A stretch of DNA of 64,000 nt from Pontibacter virosus (GCF_003096355.1 NZ_QEKI01000002.1:310001-374000), one strand, 5' to 3'. Counted from the stretch's first letter, positions 8,854-19,360 are shown. Made by a program: numbers and translations. The notes: generated by a model from the letters alone, not told the origin.

Positions 8854-10191
8854 ATGTCCCCACTCAAAGTTGCAGCACTGTTCCTTCTGGGAGTAGTGCT
8901 GCTCTTCCCAAGCAAACTTGCCGCACAGGAACAGCTAACGCTGCAGGATGCCATCCGCATAGGACTTCAAAACAATTACGACATTCAGATCGCCGGCAGG
9001 CAGAAGGCCATTGCCGAGAACAACGTGACCCGTGGCAATGCTGGTTTCCTCCCGAACGTGGAGGCACGCGGAGGGCGTACCTTCAGTGAGAACAACTCCC
9101 GCCAGTCTTTCCAGACAGGTCCGGACCGTACGCGTAACGGTGCCAGTTCCAATAACATCAACGGAAGCATCAACCTGAACTGGACCATCTTTGATGGCAT
9201 GGGCATGTTCATCAACTATGAACGCCTGAAGGCACTGGAAAAATCCGGCATCTTGTTTACCCGCGAAACCGTGCAGAATACGCTTGCCAACATTTTCGAC
9301 AACTATTTTGAGGTGGTACGCCAGTCACAAAAGATGCAGGCCATTGAGGATGCCATTGCCATATCGCAGGCACGTGTGGATATAGCACAGGCACAGTACG
9401 AAGTGGGTGTAAGTGCTAAGGTGGAAATTTTACGCGCCCAGGTAGACTTTAACACCGACCGCTCGGAGCTACTGGTGCAACAGGAAGCGCTGCAGAATGC
9501 CAAGATCAACCTAAACCAGCTGCTCAGCCGTGACCCGAACATAGACTTTGTCGCGGTAGACTCTATTGTAGTAGACCCCAACCTGAACTACGGCAATGCG
9601 GATGCGGGTATGCTGGCCAACAATCCGCTTCTGGAGCGTCTTAAACTTAACCAACAGATTGCCAGCCTGGACATTAAGGCCATTCGTGCCAGCCGTTTCC
9701 CTGTGATCGGAGTGATAGGAGCCTACAACTTCAACCGCTCAGAAAACGAACCGCTAAACGAATTCTCGCCGTTATTTAACCAGAACCGCGGCTACAACTA
9801 TGGCCTGAGTGTGAGCCTCCCTATTTTTAACGGACTCAACACAAATCGGTTGGCTCAGAACGCCCGCATCAACATGGAGTCCGCCAACCTGGAGTATCAG
9901 CGTCAGCAGAACCTGCTCGATGCCGCACTGGCCAGAGCGTACAGTCAGTACAGCAATCGCCTGCAGCTGCTGCAACTGGAAGAAACCAACCTGACTCTGG
10001 CACAGGAAAACGCCGCCATCGCCCTTGAACGCTACCGTCTGGGCCTTCTAACGGCTATTGAACTGCGGGAGGCGCAGCGTAACCAGCTTGTAGCCGAAAA
10101 CCGCCTGATCGACATCCAATTCCAGGCAAAAGCCGCTGAAACTGAGCTCAAGCGTATTAGCAGCACACTACTGCAAGAGGGTGTAGAATAA
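8854..10191 (+). CDS. TolC family outer-membrane efflux channel
   Basis: From ATG 8854 the product is 445 residues with a clear signal peptide (VAALFLLGVVLLFPSKLAAQ, cut near AAQ-EQ). A TTG 15 nt upstream would only lengthen the N-terminus. Two OEP repeats follow, each with a long helical hairpin (LTLQDAIRIGLQNNYDIQIA and LEYQRQQNLLDAALARAYSQ), typical of trimeric TolC tunnels. It is the third gene of the efflux operon, 53 nt after the pump gene, and is followed by a strong terminator. Confidence 0.93.
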   Translation: MSPLKVAALFLLGVVLLFPSKLAAQEQLTLQDAIRIGLQNNYDIQIAGRQKAIAENNVTRGNAGFLPNVEARGGRTFSENNSRQSFQTGPDRTRNGASSNNINGSINLNWTIFDGMGMFINYERLKALEKSGILFTRETVQNTLANIFDNYFEVVRQSQKMQAIEDAIAISQARVDIAQAQYEVGVSAKVEILRAQVDFNTDRSELLVQQEALQNAKINLNQLLSRDPNIDFVAVDSIVVDPNLNYGNADAGMLANNPLLERLKLNQQIASLDIKAIRASRFPVIGVIGAYNFNRSENEPLNEFSPLFNQNRGYNYGLSVSLPIFNGLNTNRLAQNARINMESANLEYQRQQNLLDAALARAYSQYSNRLQLLQLEETNLTLAQENAAIALERYRLGLLTAIELREAQRNQLVAENRLIDIQFQAKAAETELKRISSTLLQEGVE

Positions 10192-10225
10192 GTATACCTT
10201 CAGGTATATATTGTGATTGTCTGAT

Positions 10226-10255
10226 AAAAGTATAGCCTCGGCTATACTTTTATTC
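10226..10255 (+). terminator. Terminator of RND efflux operon
   Basis: A 12-bp perfect stem (10226-10237 with 10240-10251) with a very tight loop, both arms carrying the CTATAC/GTATAG core, with T-rich sequence on both strands. It probably works in both directions. Confidence 0.75.
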
Positions 10256-10304
10256 ATTTATGGCTGTATCTTAGCACCATACCTATAGCCTTTACACCGT
10301 CTGC

Positions 10305-11564
10305 ATGGAACGGGAACTCTTCCAGATACTTGCTATTTCACTGGGGCTGGGCCTGCTGGTCGGCCTGCAGCGGCAGCACGATAACGCACAGATTGCCGGC
10401 ATCCGCACATTCCCGCTCATCACTCTTTTTGGCTCCCTCACCGCCCTGATGTCCCGTGAACTGGGCGGCTGGATCGTGGGGGCAGGCCTATTGGCTACTG
10501 CCGCCATAGTGGTGACCGCCAACCTGATGAAAAAAAAGGAGCCCATACCTGATGTTGGCCAGACAACGGAAGCAGCCCTTTTGCTCATGTTCGCCATAGG
10601 CGCCTACCTGGTGCTAGGCAGCACGACGGTGGCTGTGGCTTTGGGCGCTACCGTAGCCGTTCTTCTGCACCTCAAAGAAACCCTTCACCGCATGGTGTCA
10701 CGCATCGGGCAGCAGGACCTGAGGGCCATTATGCAGTTTGTGGTCATCTCCTTCGTTATACTGCCCATACTGCCAGACGAAGCTTATGGCCCCTACCAGG
10801 TACTAAACCCGAACAACATCTGGCTGATGGTCGTGCTGATTGTAGGCATTGGGTTACTGGGCTATTTTGTGTATAAGATCTTTGGCAACAAGGCAGGCAC
10901 TTTCCTGGGTGGCGTGCTGGGCGGACTGATCTCGAGCACTGCTACCACAGTGAGTTATGCCCGCCGCACAAAGGAGTCCAAAGGGAGCGGGCAGTTAGCC
11001 GCCATTGTGATTTTCATTGCCTCTACGGTAGCCTTTTTCAGAATTCTGGCCGAGATCCTGATCGTGGCACCGGGTGTTATGCCGCAAGTGGCCCCTCCCC
11101 TGCTGGTGGTGGTTGGCCTGATGGTCGTAACGGGCCTGATCGCCTACTTTGCCAACAAAGAGGAAAGCGACCACATGCCCGAACAGGAAAACCCGGCCCA
11201 ACTGAAAGCGGCCCTGGTCTTCGGCGCTATTTACGGACTCGTGATCCTGGCAACAGCTGCGGCAAAAGACTACCTCGGCGATAGTGGCCTGTACATCGTC
11301 GCCATCGTCTCAGGCCTGACCGATGTCGACGCCATTACACTCTCTACTTCCCGCCTGATGAACATGGGCAATTTGTCGCCCGACAACGGTTGGCGCATTA
11401 TTCTGGTGGCCGCACTTTCCAATGTTGCCTTCAAAGGTGCCCTGGTCGGCTTTTTAGGGAACAAAGGCTTGCTGGCCAAGATATCGCTGCTGTTTGGCAT
11501 TGTGCTGCTGGGAGGTTTGCTGGTGCTGTGGTGGTGGCCGGAAAATTTTAAGTTGTTTTCATAG
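10305..11564 (+). CDS. MgtC/SapB-DUF4010 membrane protein
   Basis: This 419-residue polytopic protein has an N-terminal MgtC/SapB-like block (LGLGLLVGLQRQHDNAQIAG, then GIRTFPLITLFGSLTAL) and a C-terminal DUF4010 block (about 180-419) with GGLISSTATTVSYARRTK and GLTDVDAITLSTSRL. About a dozen membrane helices are expected. The cellular role of this family is not established; MgtC relatives are tied to magnesium and membrane-potential stress. It is a single gene, 113 nt after the TolC gene with a terminator between, and convergent with ilvA (7 nt between stops). Confidence 0.88.
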   Translation: MERELFQILAISLGLGLLVGLQRQHDNAQIAGIRTFPLITLFGSLTALMSRELGGWIVGAGLLATAAIVVTANLMKKKEPIPDVGQTTEAALLLMFAIGAYLVLGSTTVAVALGATVAVLLHLKETLHRMVSRIGQQDLRAIMQFVVISFVILPILPDEAYGPYQVLNPNNIWLMVVLIVGIGLLGYFVYKIFGNKAGTFLGGVLGGLISSTATTVSYARRTKESKGSGQLAAIVIFIASTVAFFRILAEILIVAPGVMPQVAPPLLVVVGLMVVTGLIAYFANKEESDHMPEQENPAQLKAALVFGAIYGLVILATAAAKDYLGDSGLYIVAIVSGLTDVDAITLSTSRLMNMGNLSPDNGWRIILVAALSNVAFKGALVGFLGNKGLLAKISLLFGIVLLGGLLVLWWWPENFKLFS

Positions 11565-11571
11565 CTTTCAC

Positions 11572-12843
11572 TTACACAAGCAGGCTAAGAAAGTCTTGCT
11601 TCCCGTTCAGGTACTCATAGTTGAAGCCTTCCGCGTCCATGCGCGCCTTGATAACTTCTACATCGTGCGGTTGCTTTACTTCTATACCTATAAAAACAGG
11701 TCCTTTTTCTTTGTTGTTCTTCTTAATATACTGGAAATGGATGATGTCATCCTGCGGATGCAGCACTTGATTCACAAACGTGCGTAATGTGCCCGGCTGT
11801 TGACTGAACGTGACCATGAAGTAGTGTTTGAGGCCCTGGTGCCTCATAGCCCTTTCCTTGATGTCCTCCATGCGCGTGATATCGTTGTTACTGCCGCTGA
11901 TGACGCACACCACGTTCTTATCCACTAACTGGTCCGCATAGGATTTGAGGGCTGAAATGCTTAGTGTACCAGCAGGCTCCAGCACTACGCCATCTTCATT
12001 GTACATCTTCAGAATGTCTTCGCAGATCTGCCCTTCCGGCACCAGCACAATATCATCCAGTAGTTCTCTGCAGATGCCAAAGGTGAGTTCGCCTGGACAT
12101 TTGACGGCAGCCCCATCTACAAAGCTGTCGATCGAATCAAGCGTCAGGCGCTGCTGTTCTTTCACTGACCTGTACATAGACGGGGCCCCGAGCGGCTGTA
12201 CGCCAATCAGCTTGGTTTTCGGGCTCAGCTGCTTGAATACACTTGCAACACCCGAGGCCAGTCCGCCACCACCGATGGGCATGAACAGGTAGTCAATCTG
12301 ACCAACCGCTTCCCGCAGGATTTCCATACCTACAGTCGCCTGGCCTTCCACAATCGCCAAATCGTCGAAGGGTGGAATAAATGTACTGCCCCGGCTATCG
12401 CAAAATTCTTTGGCAGCCTGAAAGGTATCATCATAAGTCGCACCCGTCAGGATAACTTCCACCTTGTCTTTGCCGAAAAGGCGCACTTTGTTCACCTTCT
12501 GAGCAGGTGTGGTGGCCGGCATAAAAATGTGCCCCCTGATGCCAAGCAGCTGGCATGCGTAAGCTACACCCTGCGCATGGTTGCCGGCACTGGAGCAAAC
12601 GACTTCATTTCCGCGCTGCTCGGGTGGCAGGGTAGCCATTTTGTTGTAGGCACCCCTGATCTTGTAGGAGCGCACCACTTGCAGGTCTTCCCGCTTCAGG
12701 TAGATATTCGCACTATAGAGCTGCGACAGCCACAGGTTTTGCAAAAGGGGCGTTTTCGTGACGACGCCCCTTAGCCTTTGCGACGACTGTTCCACTTTTT
12801 CCAGCGAAACAAGGAAATCGGTATCGGTTTCTACTTTATTCAT
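11572..12843 (-). CDS. ilvA: Threonine deaminase (threonine ammonia-lyase)
   Basis: This enzyme converts L-threonine to 2-oxobutanoate and ammonia, the first step specific to isoleucine. Its 423 residues include the PLP lysine K61 in SYKIRGAYN, a phosphate-binding GGGGLASG loop at about 195, CSSAGNHAQG near 85, and one C-terminal ACT-like domain from about 335 (YFMVTFSQQPGTLRTFVNQV) for feedback control. The single ACT domain matches the shorter IlvA type. It is the last gene of the minus-strand ilvEDBNCA run, 6 nt after ilvC, so it should be controlled by the tandem attenuators upstream of ilvE. Confidence 0.94.
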   Translation of the reverse strand: MNKVETDTDFLVSLEKVEQSSQRLRGVVTKTPLLQNLWLSQLYSANIYLKREDLQVVRSYKIRGAYNKMATLPPEQRGNEVVCSSAGNHAQGVAYACQLLGIRGHIFMPATTPAQKVNKVRLFGKDKVEVILTGATYDDTFQAAKEFCDSRGSTFIPPFDDLAIVEGQATVGMEILREAVGQIDYLFMPIGGGGLASGVASVFKQLSPKTKLIGVQPLGAPSMYRSVKEQQRLTLDSIDSFVDGAAVKCPGELTFGICRELLDDIVLVPEGQICEDILKMYNEDGVVLEPAGTLSISALKSYADQLVDKNVVCVISGSNNDITRMEDIKERAMRHQGLKHYFMVTFSQQPGTLRTFVNQVLHPQDDIIHFQYIKKNNKEKGPVFIGIEVKQPHDVEVIKARMDAEGFNYEYLNGKQDFLSLLV

Positions 12844-12849
12844 TTGAAT

Positions 12850-13896
12850 TTATTTACTGACCGAGCGCAATTCTCTTACCCGCGCGCCTGTCTGCCACAA
12901 CTCTGATTCCCGCAACTCCTGCAGCTCTGCTTCCAGTTCCTGACGATAGCCCGGCGTAGTGCCTCGCTGTATCGTCCGCTCCGCCTCAGCGCCGGAGGCC
13001 ACACTATCATACAGTTCGTTCAGCACAGGAAGTGTAGCTTCTTTGAATCTCCCTTTCCAATCAAGAGCACCACGTTGCGCGGTTACTGAACAGTTGGAGA
13101 ACATCCAGTCCATACCGTTTTCGCCTACCAGCGGCACCAGGCTCTGGGTAAGCTCCTCTACTGTTTCATTGAATGCCTCTGAAGGAGAGTGGCCGCGCTG
13201 GCGCAGCACCTGGTACTGGGCTTCGATGACACCAGCCAGCGCCCCCATCAATATACCGCGCTCGCCGGTCAGGTCGCTGTATACCTCTTTCTGGAAATCA
13301 GTTTCGAACAGGTAGCCGGAACCGATGCCAATCCCCATGGCGATGGCCTTTTCATAAGCTTTACCTGTTGCATTCTGGTACACGGCAAATGAAGAGTTGA
13401 GACCGCCCCCCTGCAGGTATAGCCTGCGCAGGCTGGTACCGCTACCCTTAGGGGCTGCCAGTATGACGTCAACATCAGCAGGCGGCACGATGCTGGTGTG
13501 GTTATGGAAGGTAATGCCGAAACCATGGGAAAAGTACAGAGATTTACCGGCAGTCAGTCTTTCTTTTAGAGTAGGCCATACAGCGATCTGCCCCGCGTCC
13601 GAGAGCAGGTTAGCGATGATCGTGCCACGCTCAGCTGCTTCTTCAATTGTAAACAGGGTTTCTCCTTCCACCCAGCCGTCGTTTAGAGCCTTTTGCCAGG
13701 AAGAGGAATTCTTACGTTGCCCCACGATTACGTTGAAGCCGTTGTCGCGGAGGTTAAGTGCCTGCCCCGGGCCCTGCACGCCATAGCCGATCACAGCGAT
13801 TACCTCGTCTTGCAGTACCTCCCGCGCTTTTGCAAGTGGGAATTCTTCACGCGTTATTACAGTTTCGTCTACTCCTCCGAATTTGATAGTTGCCAT
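12850..13896 (-). CDS. ilvC: Ketol-acid reductoisomerase
   Basis: It catalyses the magnesium- and NAD(P)H-dependent isomeroreduction of acetolactate and acetohydroxybutyrate in valine and isoleucine synthesis. The 348-residue protein has an N-terminal Rossmann domain with G37-Y-G39-V-Q-G42, an NHTSIVPPADVDVILAAPKG segment, and the knotted helical C-terminal domain carrying metal and substrate residues (SDLTGERGILMGALAGVIEA, then CSVTAQRGALDW). The length fits class I. It lies between ilvN and ilvA in the ilv run. Confidence 0.95.
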   Translation of the reverse strand: MATIKFGGVDETVITREEFPLAKAREVLQDEVIAVIGYGVQGPGQALNLRDNGFNVIVGQRKNSSSWQKALNDGWVEGETLFTIEEAAERGTIIANLLSDAGQIAVWPTLKERLTAGKSLYFSHGFGITFHNHTSIVPPADVDVILAAPKGSGTSLRRLYLQGGGLNSSFAVYQNATGKAYEKAIAMGIGIGSGYLFETDFQKEVYSDLTGERGILMGALAGVIEAQYQVLRQRGHSPSEAFNETVEELTQSLVPLVGENGMDWMFSNCSVTAQRGALDWKGRFKEATLPVLNELYDSVASGAEAERTIQRGTTPGYRQELEAELQELRESELWQTGARVRELRSVSK

Positions 13897-13967
13897 AAGG
13901 TTTTTGGTTTAATGGGTTGGTTTAGATTTTCAGATATGTTTTAAAGAATTTATCTCTTGTCTGCGGC

Positions 13968-14462
13968 TTAGCCTGCCATGGTCATGGCACCGGATTTTGA
14001 AACCTCCTGCACTCCGTATGGCTGTAGTGCCTCGAGCAGCGCAAGAGATGAACTGGCATCCCCTGCCTTCTCCAGCACAATACTCTCTGAGTCGGCAGTC
14101 AGCAGCCGAGCCTGGTGAGCCAGCAAGATATGCTCCAGCACCGGCTGCGGCAGCTGCCTGCGGTTGATCCTATACAAGGCTACCGGCATCCATGCCACTT
14201 CCTCCTGTCGCAGGACAGCCGCATGTGCCACTCCGATAATTCGTCTCAGTTCTTTGGTGATCTGCTCTGCCCAACGCTGGGTTGTTTTGGCTTCGATGCG
14301 ATAGTGATAGTTTGCCTCATCATCCGGCCTGGAGGCAATCAGGTTTTGAAAGGCAATATTCCGGCGCGTGAAAAGCTGCACGATACGTCCCAGGATCGTT
14401 TTGTCCGCTGTTGCACTGATCGTGAAGATGAATGACTCTTGCATTGTCTTAGTGTTAATCAT
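13968..14462 (-). CDS. ilvN: Acetolactate synthase small (regulatory) subunit
   Basis: This 164-residue protein has an N-terminal ACT domain (about 9-80: FTISATADKTILGRIVQLFT, then NIAFQNLIASRPDDEANYHY) and a short C-terminal domain. It binds the catalytic subunit encoded by ilvB just upstream, stimulating it and giving valine feedback sensitivity. Sequence conservation outside the ACT core looks weak, as is usual for Bacteroidota IlvN. ATG 14462 is used; an internal Met at codon 7 is an equally possible start. The gap to ilvB is 64 nt. Confidence 0.87.
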   Translation of the reverse strand: MINTKTMQESFIFTISATADKTILGRIVQLFTRRNIAFQNLIASRPDDEANYHYRIEAKTTQRWAEQITKELRRIIGVAHAAVLRQEEVAWMPVALYRINRRQLPQPVLEHILLAHQARLLTADSESIVLEKAGDASSSLALLEALQPYGVQEVSKSGAMTMAG

Positions 14463-14526
14463 TTGAAAAAAGGAAATCTCCCGAGGTTCTCCCCATTGGA
14501 TTCTTTATAAAGCTGGTTGGTAGCGC

Positions 14527-16260
14527 CTACTCCAGCCGGATCTCTGAGACACAGGCTCCCGTAGGCACCATGGGAAAGACATTGTCCTCCTTGCCTACGA
14601 TCACCTCCAGCACCTCTGCATGCGGGCTGTCGAGAACAGCCTCCAGCATGGCTTGCAGTTCTTCCCGGCGTTCAACTTTTCTGGCCCGAATGCCATAGCC
14701 CTGCGCTATTTTCACAAAGTCCGGATTTTCCATTTCTACAAAAGAGTAGCGCTTCTCGAAGAATAGCTGCTGCCACTGGCGCACCATACCCAGGAAGTTA
14801 TTGTTCAGGATGATCACCTTCACAGCCAGTCCGGTTTGCATGATCGTGCCGAGTTCCTGGATGTTCATTTGAAAACCACCATCCCCGATCACGGCAATCA
14901 CCTGGGCCTCTGGACGTCCGGCCTTGGCGCCAATGGCAGCCGGAAGGGCAAACCCCATGGTGCCGAGGCCACCGGAAGTAACATTGCTGTTGCGGCGCCG
15001 ATAGTTAAAATAGCGCGACGCGACCATTTGGTGCTGCCCTACATCCGTCACCAGGATGCTGTCTGCTTCTGCCGTCTCGTTGATGAAGCGGAGCACCTCT
15101 CCCATAGTGATCATCTTTTCATCAGCAGGAAACAGGTCATGGCGCACCACCTTCTCATATTCCTTCTCCATACACACTTGGAATTCCTGCAGCCACTCCT
15201 TGTGCTCATTTTCCTCCGCAAGAACAGACAATGCCGCCAACGCTTCTCTGGCATCTGCCACCAAAGCCACGTCTGCTTTGATGATCTTGTTGATCTCGGC
15301 AGGGTCCAGGTCGATGTGTATGACTTTAGCCTGCTTGGCGTAGGTATCGGTGCGGCCGGTCACCCGGTCATCAAAACGCATCCCTACAGCAATGACCAGG
15401 TCAGCTTCGTTTGTTTTCACGTTAGGTGCGTAGTTGCCATGCATACCCAATAGCCCTACGTTAAGCGGATGTTCGGAAGGTATAGCCGACAGGCCCAATA
15501 AGGTAGTGGCTACCGGAATATCGGCTTTCTCAGCCAGCGCCAGCAACTCCTCATGCGCTCCTGCCAGGTGTACCCCCTGACCGGCCAGAATGAGTGGCTT
15601 TTTTGCACCATTGATAAGGGCCGCAGCCTGCTCCGCCGCTGCAATGCTGAGCGGCGGTTTGGGTGCATAGTGTTTAACCTCTGTGCATCTCTCATAGCTG
15701 AAAGGTGCTTTTGCAAATTGTGCGTCTTTGGTAATATCGAGTAGCACCGGCCCTGGCCTGCCGCTCTGAGCCAGATAAAAGGCTTTGCTGATAGCTGCCG
15801 GAATATCAGCAGCGTCCGTTACCTGTATATTCCACTTGGTAACCGGCGTCGTAATGCTGATTACATCAGCTTCCTGAAAAGCGTCCGTACCCAACAGGGG
15901 AGCTGCCACCTGTCCGGTGATGCATACCAGGGGCGTAGAATCTGCCTTGGCATCCGCAAGCCCGGTTACCAGGTTAGTAGCCCCTGGACCAGAGGTCGCA
16001 AAGCATACACCTACTTTACCGGTTACCCTGGCAAAGCCCTGTGCCGCATGAATGGCACCCTGCTCGTGGCGCACCAGGATGTGGTTGAGTTGATCAGCAT
16101 AATCGTAGAGCGCATCGTATATCGGCATGATCGCACCGCCCGGGTAGCCGAAGATTGTTTCTACACCTTCAGCCAGCAGGGAGAGGATGACTGCCTCTGC
16201 CCCTGACACAGTTTTCGCATTATCAGGCAATGCCGGGGCTGGTTTCTCTTTCCTTGACAT
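14527..16260 (-). CDS. ilvB: Acetolactate synthase large (catalytic) subunit
   Basis: This 577-residue thiamine-diphosphate enzyme condenses pyruvate with pyruvate or 2-oxobutanoate. Visible signatures are the activating glutamate in [35 protein letters not shown], and the ThDP-Mg motif [15 protein letters not shown] followed by [12 protein letters not shown]. The order of PYR, central FAD-binding and PP domains is intact. Its start overlaps the end of ilvD by 38 nt, indicating translational coupling. Confidence 0.96.
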   Translation of the reverse strand: MSRKEKPAPALPDNAKTVSGAEAVILSLLAEGVETIFGYPGGAIMPIYDALYDYADQLNHILVRHEQGAIHAAQGFARVTGKVGVCFATSGPGATNLVTGLADAKADSTPLVCITGQVAAPLLGTDAFQEADVISITTPVTKWNIQVTDAADIPAAISKAFYLAQSGRPGPVLLDITKDAQFAKAPFSYERCTEVKHYAPKPPLSIAAAEQAAALINGAKKPLILAGQGVHLAGAHEELLALAEKADIPVATTLLGLSAIPSEHPLNVGLLGMHGNYAPNVKTNEADLVIAVGMRFDDRVTGRTDTYAKQAKVIHIDLDPAEINKIIKADVALVADAREALAALSVLAEENEHKEWLQEFQVCMEKEYEKVVRHDLFPADEKMITMGEVLRFINETAEADSILVTDVGQHQMVASRYFNYRRRNSNVTSGGLGTMGFALPAAIGAKAGRPEAQVIAVIGDGGFQMNIQELGTIMQTGLAVKVIILNNNFLGMVRQWQQLFFEKRYSFVEMENPDFVKIAQGYGIRARKVERREELQAMLEAVLDSPHAEVLEVIVGKEDNVFPMVPTGACVSEIRLE

Positions 16261-17941
16261 AGGTTTCTTCTAAATCTGTTATACATCCCTTACTGGCGTC
16301 GCTCACTGTTCTGATGTACTTGAGCAGGACGCCTTTGGCTGCTCCTGCAGCCGGCCTTACCCATTTGTCGCGGCGCAGGCTCAGCAGCGCGTCTTCCACA
16401 TGCAGGTGAATGGAGTTGGTCATGGCATTGAGTGAGATCCAGTCGCCGTCCTCTACCAGGGCCAACGTGCCGCCGTCGTAAGCTTCGGGACAAACGTGCC
16501 CAATAACAAAGCCATGGGTTCCGCCAGAAAAGCGACCGTCGGTGATCAGGGCTACTTTATCTCCCAGGCCTGCACCCATGATGGCAGAAGTAGGCTTCAG
16601 CATCTCCGGCATACCGGGTCCACCCTTAGGACCCACATAGCGGATTACCACCACATGGCCCGCCTTGATCTTCTTCTCTGCTATACCTTCGTTCAGCTCT
16701 TCTTCGGAATTGAACACAATGGCGGGGCCTTCAAAGGTTAATCCTTCTTTGCCTGAGATCTTTGCCACCGACCCCTCCGGAGCCAGGTTGCCATACAGGG
16801 TCTGGATGTGTCCGTCTGCCTTGATGGGGTTCGAAAGTGGGCGAAGCAGGTCTTGCTCCTCACCCAGCGGTCGTATACCTGCCAGGTTTTCAGCCACGGT
16901 CTTGCCCGTCACTGTCAGCAGATCGCCTGTAAGCAAACCTTCGTTCAGCAGTGTTTTCATCACAGCCGGAACGCCTCCCAGTGCAGACAAGTCTTCCATC
17001 AGGTATTTGCCACTTGGCTTCAGGTCAGCCAGCACGGGCACCCTGTCGCTCACCGACTGAAAATCCTGTAGGCTCAGTCTTACACCTGCGGCATGTGCAA
17101 TCGCGATCAGGTGCAGGACGGCATTGGTAGAGCCTCCGAGTACCGTGATCAGGACCAGGGCATTCTCGAAGGCCTCCCTCACCAGTATATCCTGCGGCTT
17201 CAGGTCCATTTCCAGCAGGCGGAGCAGGTAGTCTCCCGTGCTCAGGCATTCTTCTTTTTTGGACTGGCTGACAGCGGGAGCCGAAGAAGAGAAAGGTACC
17301 GACATACCCAGTGCTTCCGCGGCAGACGCCATGGTGTTGGCCGTATACATACCGCCACAGGCACCCGGTCCCGGACAGGCATTGCGGATAACGCCCCTGT
17401 AATCCTCTTCTGAAAGTTGCCCGTTCAGCTTTTTGCCGTAGGCCTCGAAGCACGAAACGATGTTCAGCTTTTCACCCTTGAACTCACCACCTTTGATCGT
17501 GCCGCCATACACCATGAGCGAAGGACGGTTCAAGCGGGCCATGGCCATGAGTGAACCCGGCATGTTTTTGTCGCAGCCTACCACACAGGCCAGAGCGTCA
17601 TAGTTATGAGCACCGGCTATGGTTTCGATGGAGTCGGCTATGATCTCCCTTGACACAAGCGAGTAACGCATACCTTGTGTACCGTTGGTGATGCCGTCGC
17701 TCACGCCGATGGTATTGAAGCGTAGTCCCACCATGCCAGCCTGGTTCACCCCACGCTTTACCTCATCGGCCAGGCTATTGAGGTGCATGTTGCAGGTGTT
17801 GCCATCAAAGCCTGTGGAGCAAATGCCAGCAAAAGGTTTGCGGAGATCAGCTTCCGAAAGACCCGCGCCGATCAGCATGGCCTGAGAGGCTGGCAGGCTG
17901 TCGTCCTGGGTATAGATGCGGCTGTATTTATTCAATGCCAT
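16223..17941 (-). CDS. ilvD: Dihydroxy-acid dehydratase
   Basis: It dehydrates dihydroxyisovalerate and dihydroxymethylvalerate to the 2-keto acids that IlvE aminates. Starting at ATG 17941 ([14 protein letters not shown]) gives 572 residues, the normal length; an in-frame start 75 nt upstream adds a basic, non-conserved tail and was not used. Iron-sulfur and metal ligands are visible in [17 protein letters not shown] and [20 protein letters not shown], with [19 protein letters not shown] near the C-terminus. It follows ilvE by 268 nt, a stretch in which I see no gene. Confidence 0.95.
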   Translation of the reverse strand: MALNKYSRIYTQDDSLPASQAMLIGAGLSEADLRKPFAGICSTGFDGNTCNMHLNSLADEVKRGVNQAGMVGLRFNTIGVSDGITNGTQGMRYSLVSREIIADSIETIAGAHNYDALACVVGCDKNMPGSLMAMARLNRPSLMVYGGTIKGGEFKGEKLNIVSCFEAYGKKLNGQLSEEDYRGVIRNACPGPGACGGMYTANTMASAAEALGMSVPFSSSAPAVSQSKKEECLSTGDYLLRLLEMDLKPQDILVREAFENALVLITVLGGSTNAVLHLIAIAHAAGVRLSLQDFQSVSDRVPVLADLKPSGKYLMEDLSALGGVPAVMKTLLNEGLLTGDLLTVTGKTVAENLAGIRPLGEEQDLLRPLSNPIKADGHIQTLYGNLAPEGSVAKISGKEGLTFEGPAIVFNSEEELNEGIAEKKIKAGHVVVIRYVGPKGGPGMPEMLKPTSAIMGAGLGDKVALITDGRFSGGTHGFVIGHVCPEAYDGGTLALVEDGDWISLNAMTNSIHLHVEDALLSLRRDKWVRPAAGAAKGVLLKYIRTVSDASKGCITDLEETYVKERETSPGIA

Positions 17942-18209
17942 TGTTATTCTCTTTAATCTCTTTTCAAATTGGTAGCAGTGTCTGCTGCCGTACTTGCTGC
18001 AATTTCGGCTTTTCACTGTCGCTCCTGAAAACTGCTTTTATACCTGCTTACTATTTCTAACTGTAGCAACAACAAGCTTAATTAACTGACATCAAGCACT
18101 TTAAATCCTGCACACTACAATCTCTAAATGTAAAAACCAGCCAACTTTAGTTGCTTGCAGGCTATCGCTACATGGATGGGGAGGCAGTTGGCGCTACTCT
18201 GGATACAGG

Positions 18210-19103
18210 CTAGTGCGTCAGCACAGGGCTGGTAGCTCGTCCTGTCACCAGTGCTGAATATTTCGCCGCCAGCACAGCGCCAATAGTGTTTTCAAAGGGG
18301 TTCCTGAAAACGTGCTCGCCTATGGAAGATACCCCCACTACCTCAGCGGCAGTGCCCGTCAGGAAGGCTCCTTCTGCCTCGTTCAGCTCCTCCGGTGTGA
18401 AGAATCGCTCATGCACTTTGATGCCAGACGCTTGTGCCAGCTCGATGACGGTGTTGCGGGTTATACCCTTGAGAATGCTGCCTGCCGGCGCTGTGTGAAG
18501 CTCCCCGTTTTTTTCATAGAAGAAATTGGAGCCCGGCCCTTCGGCTACGAAGCCGTTCATATCAAGCAACAGCGCCTCGTCGTACCCTTTGTTTTTGGCA
18601 TCTGAGCTGGCGATAATGGAATTGGCATAATGTCCGGCTATCTTGGCCTCGATGGGCACCGCTCTTGGGTTAGGCCGCTCGTAAGGGGAGACCATCAGGC
18701 GCAGACACTGGTTCCCGAGGTATTTGCCCCACTCCCAGGCAGCAATAAAAACGTTGCTCGTGGCGGGTGCTTTTATACCCATGTTTGGCTCACCGGCATA
18801 TACCAGCGGACGGATGTAGGCTTCTGTCAGGTTGTTTTGCTCAAGCAGTTGGTAGGTGAAGTCTGTCAGCTCCTCCACAGAATATGCCAGAGGCAGGCCC
18901 ACCGACCGGCAGGAATAGTGCAGGCGTTCGTAATGCTCTTTCGCTTTGAAAATCCGCGTGCCCGCTGGTGTGCTGTAAGACCTGATGCCTTCGAAAGCGG
19001 CATACCCATAGTGCAGCGACTGGGCATAGACACTACAAACGGCCTGGTCGGCTTTTACATAATTGCCGTCCAGAAAAACAAGCGTGTTGTTATTAAAATA
19101 CAT
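18210..19103 (-). CDS. ilvE: Branched-chain amino acid aminotransferase
   Basis: This fold-type IV PLP enzyme of 297 residues catalyses the last step for Ile, Val and Leu using glutamate. Recognisable parts are SVYAQSLHYGYAAFEGIRSY, the catalytic-lysine region IEAKIAGHYANSIIASSDAK, DEALLLDMNGFVAEGPGSNF and FLTGTAAEVVGV. It is the first structural gene after the two tandem attenuators (19141-19444), so it and the genes behind it should be expressed when charged Ile or Val tRNA is short. Confidence 0.95.
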   Translation of the reverse strand: MYFNNNTLVFLDGNYVKADQAVCSVYAQSLHYGYAAFEGIRSYSTPAGTRIFKAKEHYERLHYSCRSVGLPLAYSVEELTDFTYQLLEQNNLTEAYIRPLVYAGEPNMGIKAPATSNVFIAAWEWGKYLGNQCLRLMVSPYERPNPRAVPIEAKIAGHYANSIIASSDAKNKGYDEALLLDMNGFVAEGPGSNFFYEKNGELHTAPAGSILKGITRNTVIELAQASGIKVHERFFTPEELNEAEGAFLTGTAAEVVGVSSIGEHVFRNPFENTIGAVLAAKYSALVTGRATSPVLTH

Positions 19104-19140
19104 CGTAGCTAATTATTTAAGGTTTAGGATTGGTATGGGT

Positions 19141-19182
19141 AAACAAAAAAAGCCTTTCTGACCGGGTAGTCAGAAAGGCTTT
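19141..19182 (-). terminator. Attenuator terminator 2 of the ilv operon
   Basis: A 14-bp perfect stem (19149-19162 with 19169-19182) with a 6-nt loop, followed on the minus strand by a run of U. It lies between leader peptide 2 and ilvE. 19161-19167 (ACCGGGT on +) in the loop and stem base is complementary to 19211-19217 (ACCCGGT on +) inside the last codons of leader peptide 2, giving a 7-bp alternative pairing. Confidence 0.85.
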
Positions 19183-19207
19183 CTATAGGCAATAGAAGTC
19201 CGTTTCT

Positions 19208-19270
19208 TCAACCCGGTGGCTGAGGAATAAGAATAATAATGACAATAATGATTGCTGCTATTGCGAGCAT
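19208..19270 (-). CDS. ilv leader peptide 2 (Ile-rich)
   Basis: This 20-codon frame on the minus strand reads MLAIAAIIIVIIILI, then PQPPG and stop. Eight of 20 residues are Ile, with one Val and two Leu. It precedes attenuator terminator 2, and its final Pro-Pro-Gly codons overlap the sequence complementary to that terminator. The known logic of leader-peptide attenuation would be that a ribosome stalled at Ile codons changes which hairpin forms. It is the second of two such peptides in this leader. Confidence 0.82.
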   Translation of the reverse strand: MLAIAAIIIVIIILIPQPPG

Positions 19271-19290
19271 AGTTTTAATAATCAAAGGTG

Positions 19291-19327
19291 TTAAAATAAA
19301 AACAGCCGTCTCTTGTGGGAGACGGCT
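19291..19327 (-). terminator. Attenuator terminator 1 of the ilv operon
   Basis: A 9-bp stem (19304-19312 with 19319-19327) with a 6-nt loop, followed on the minus strand by GTTTTTATTTT. It lies between leader peptide 1 and leader peptide 2. Loop sequence 19312-19318 (CTTGTGG on +) is complementary to 19393-19399 (CCACAAG on +) within leader peptide 1, a 7-bp candidate antiterminator. Confidence 0.83.
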
Positions 19328-19360
19328 GCCAAAGTATAGCTTATAATTTTACTTTCAGTT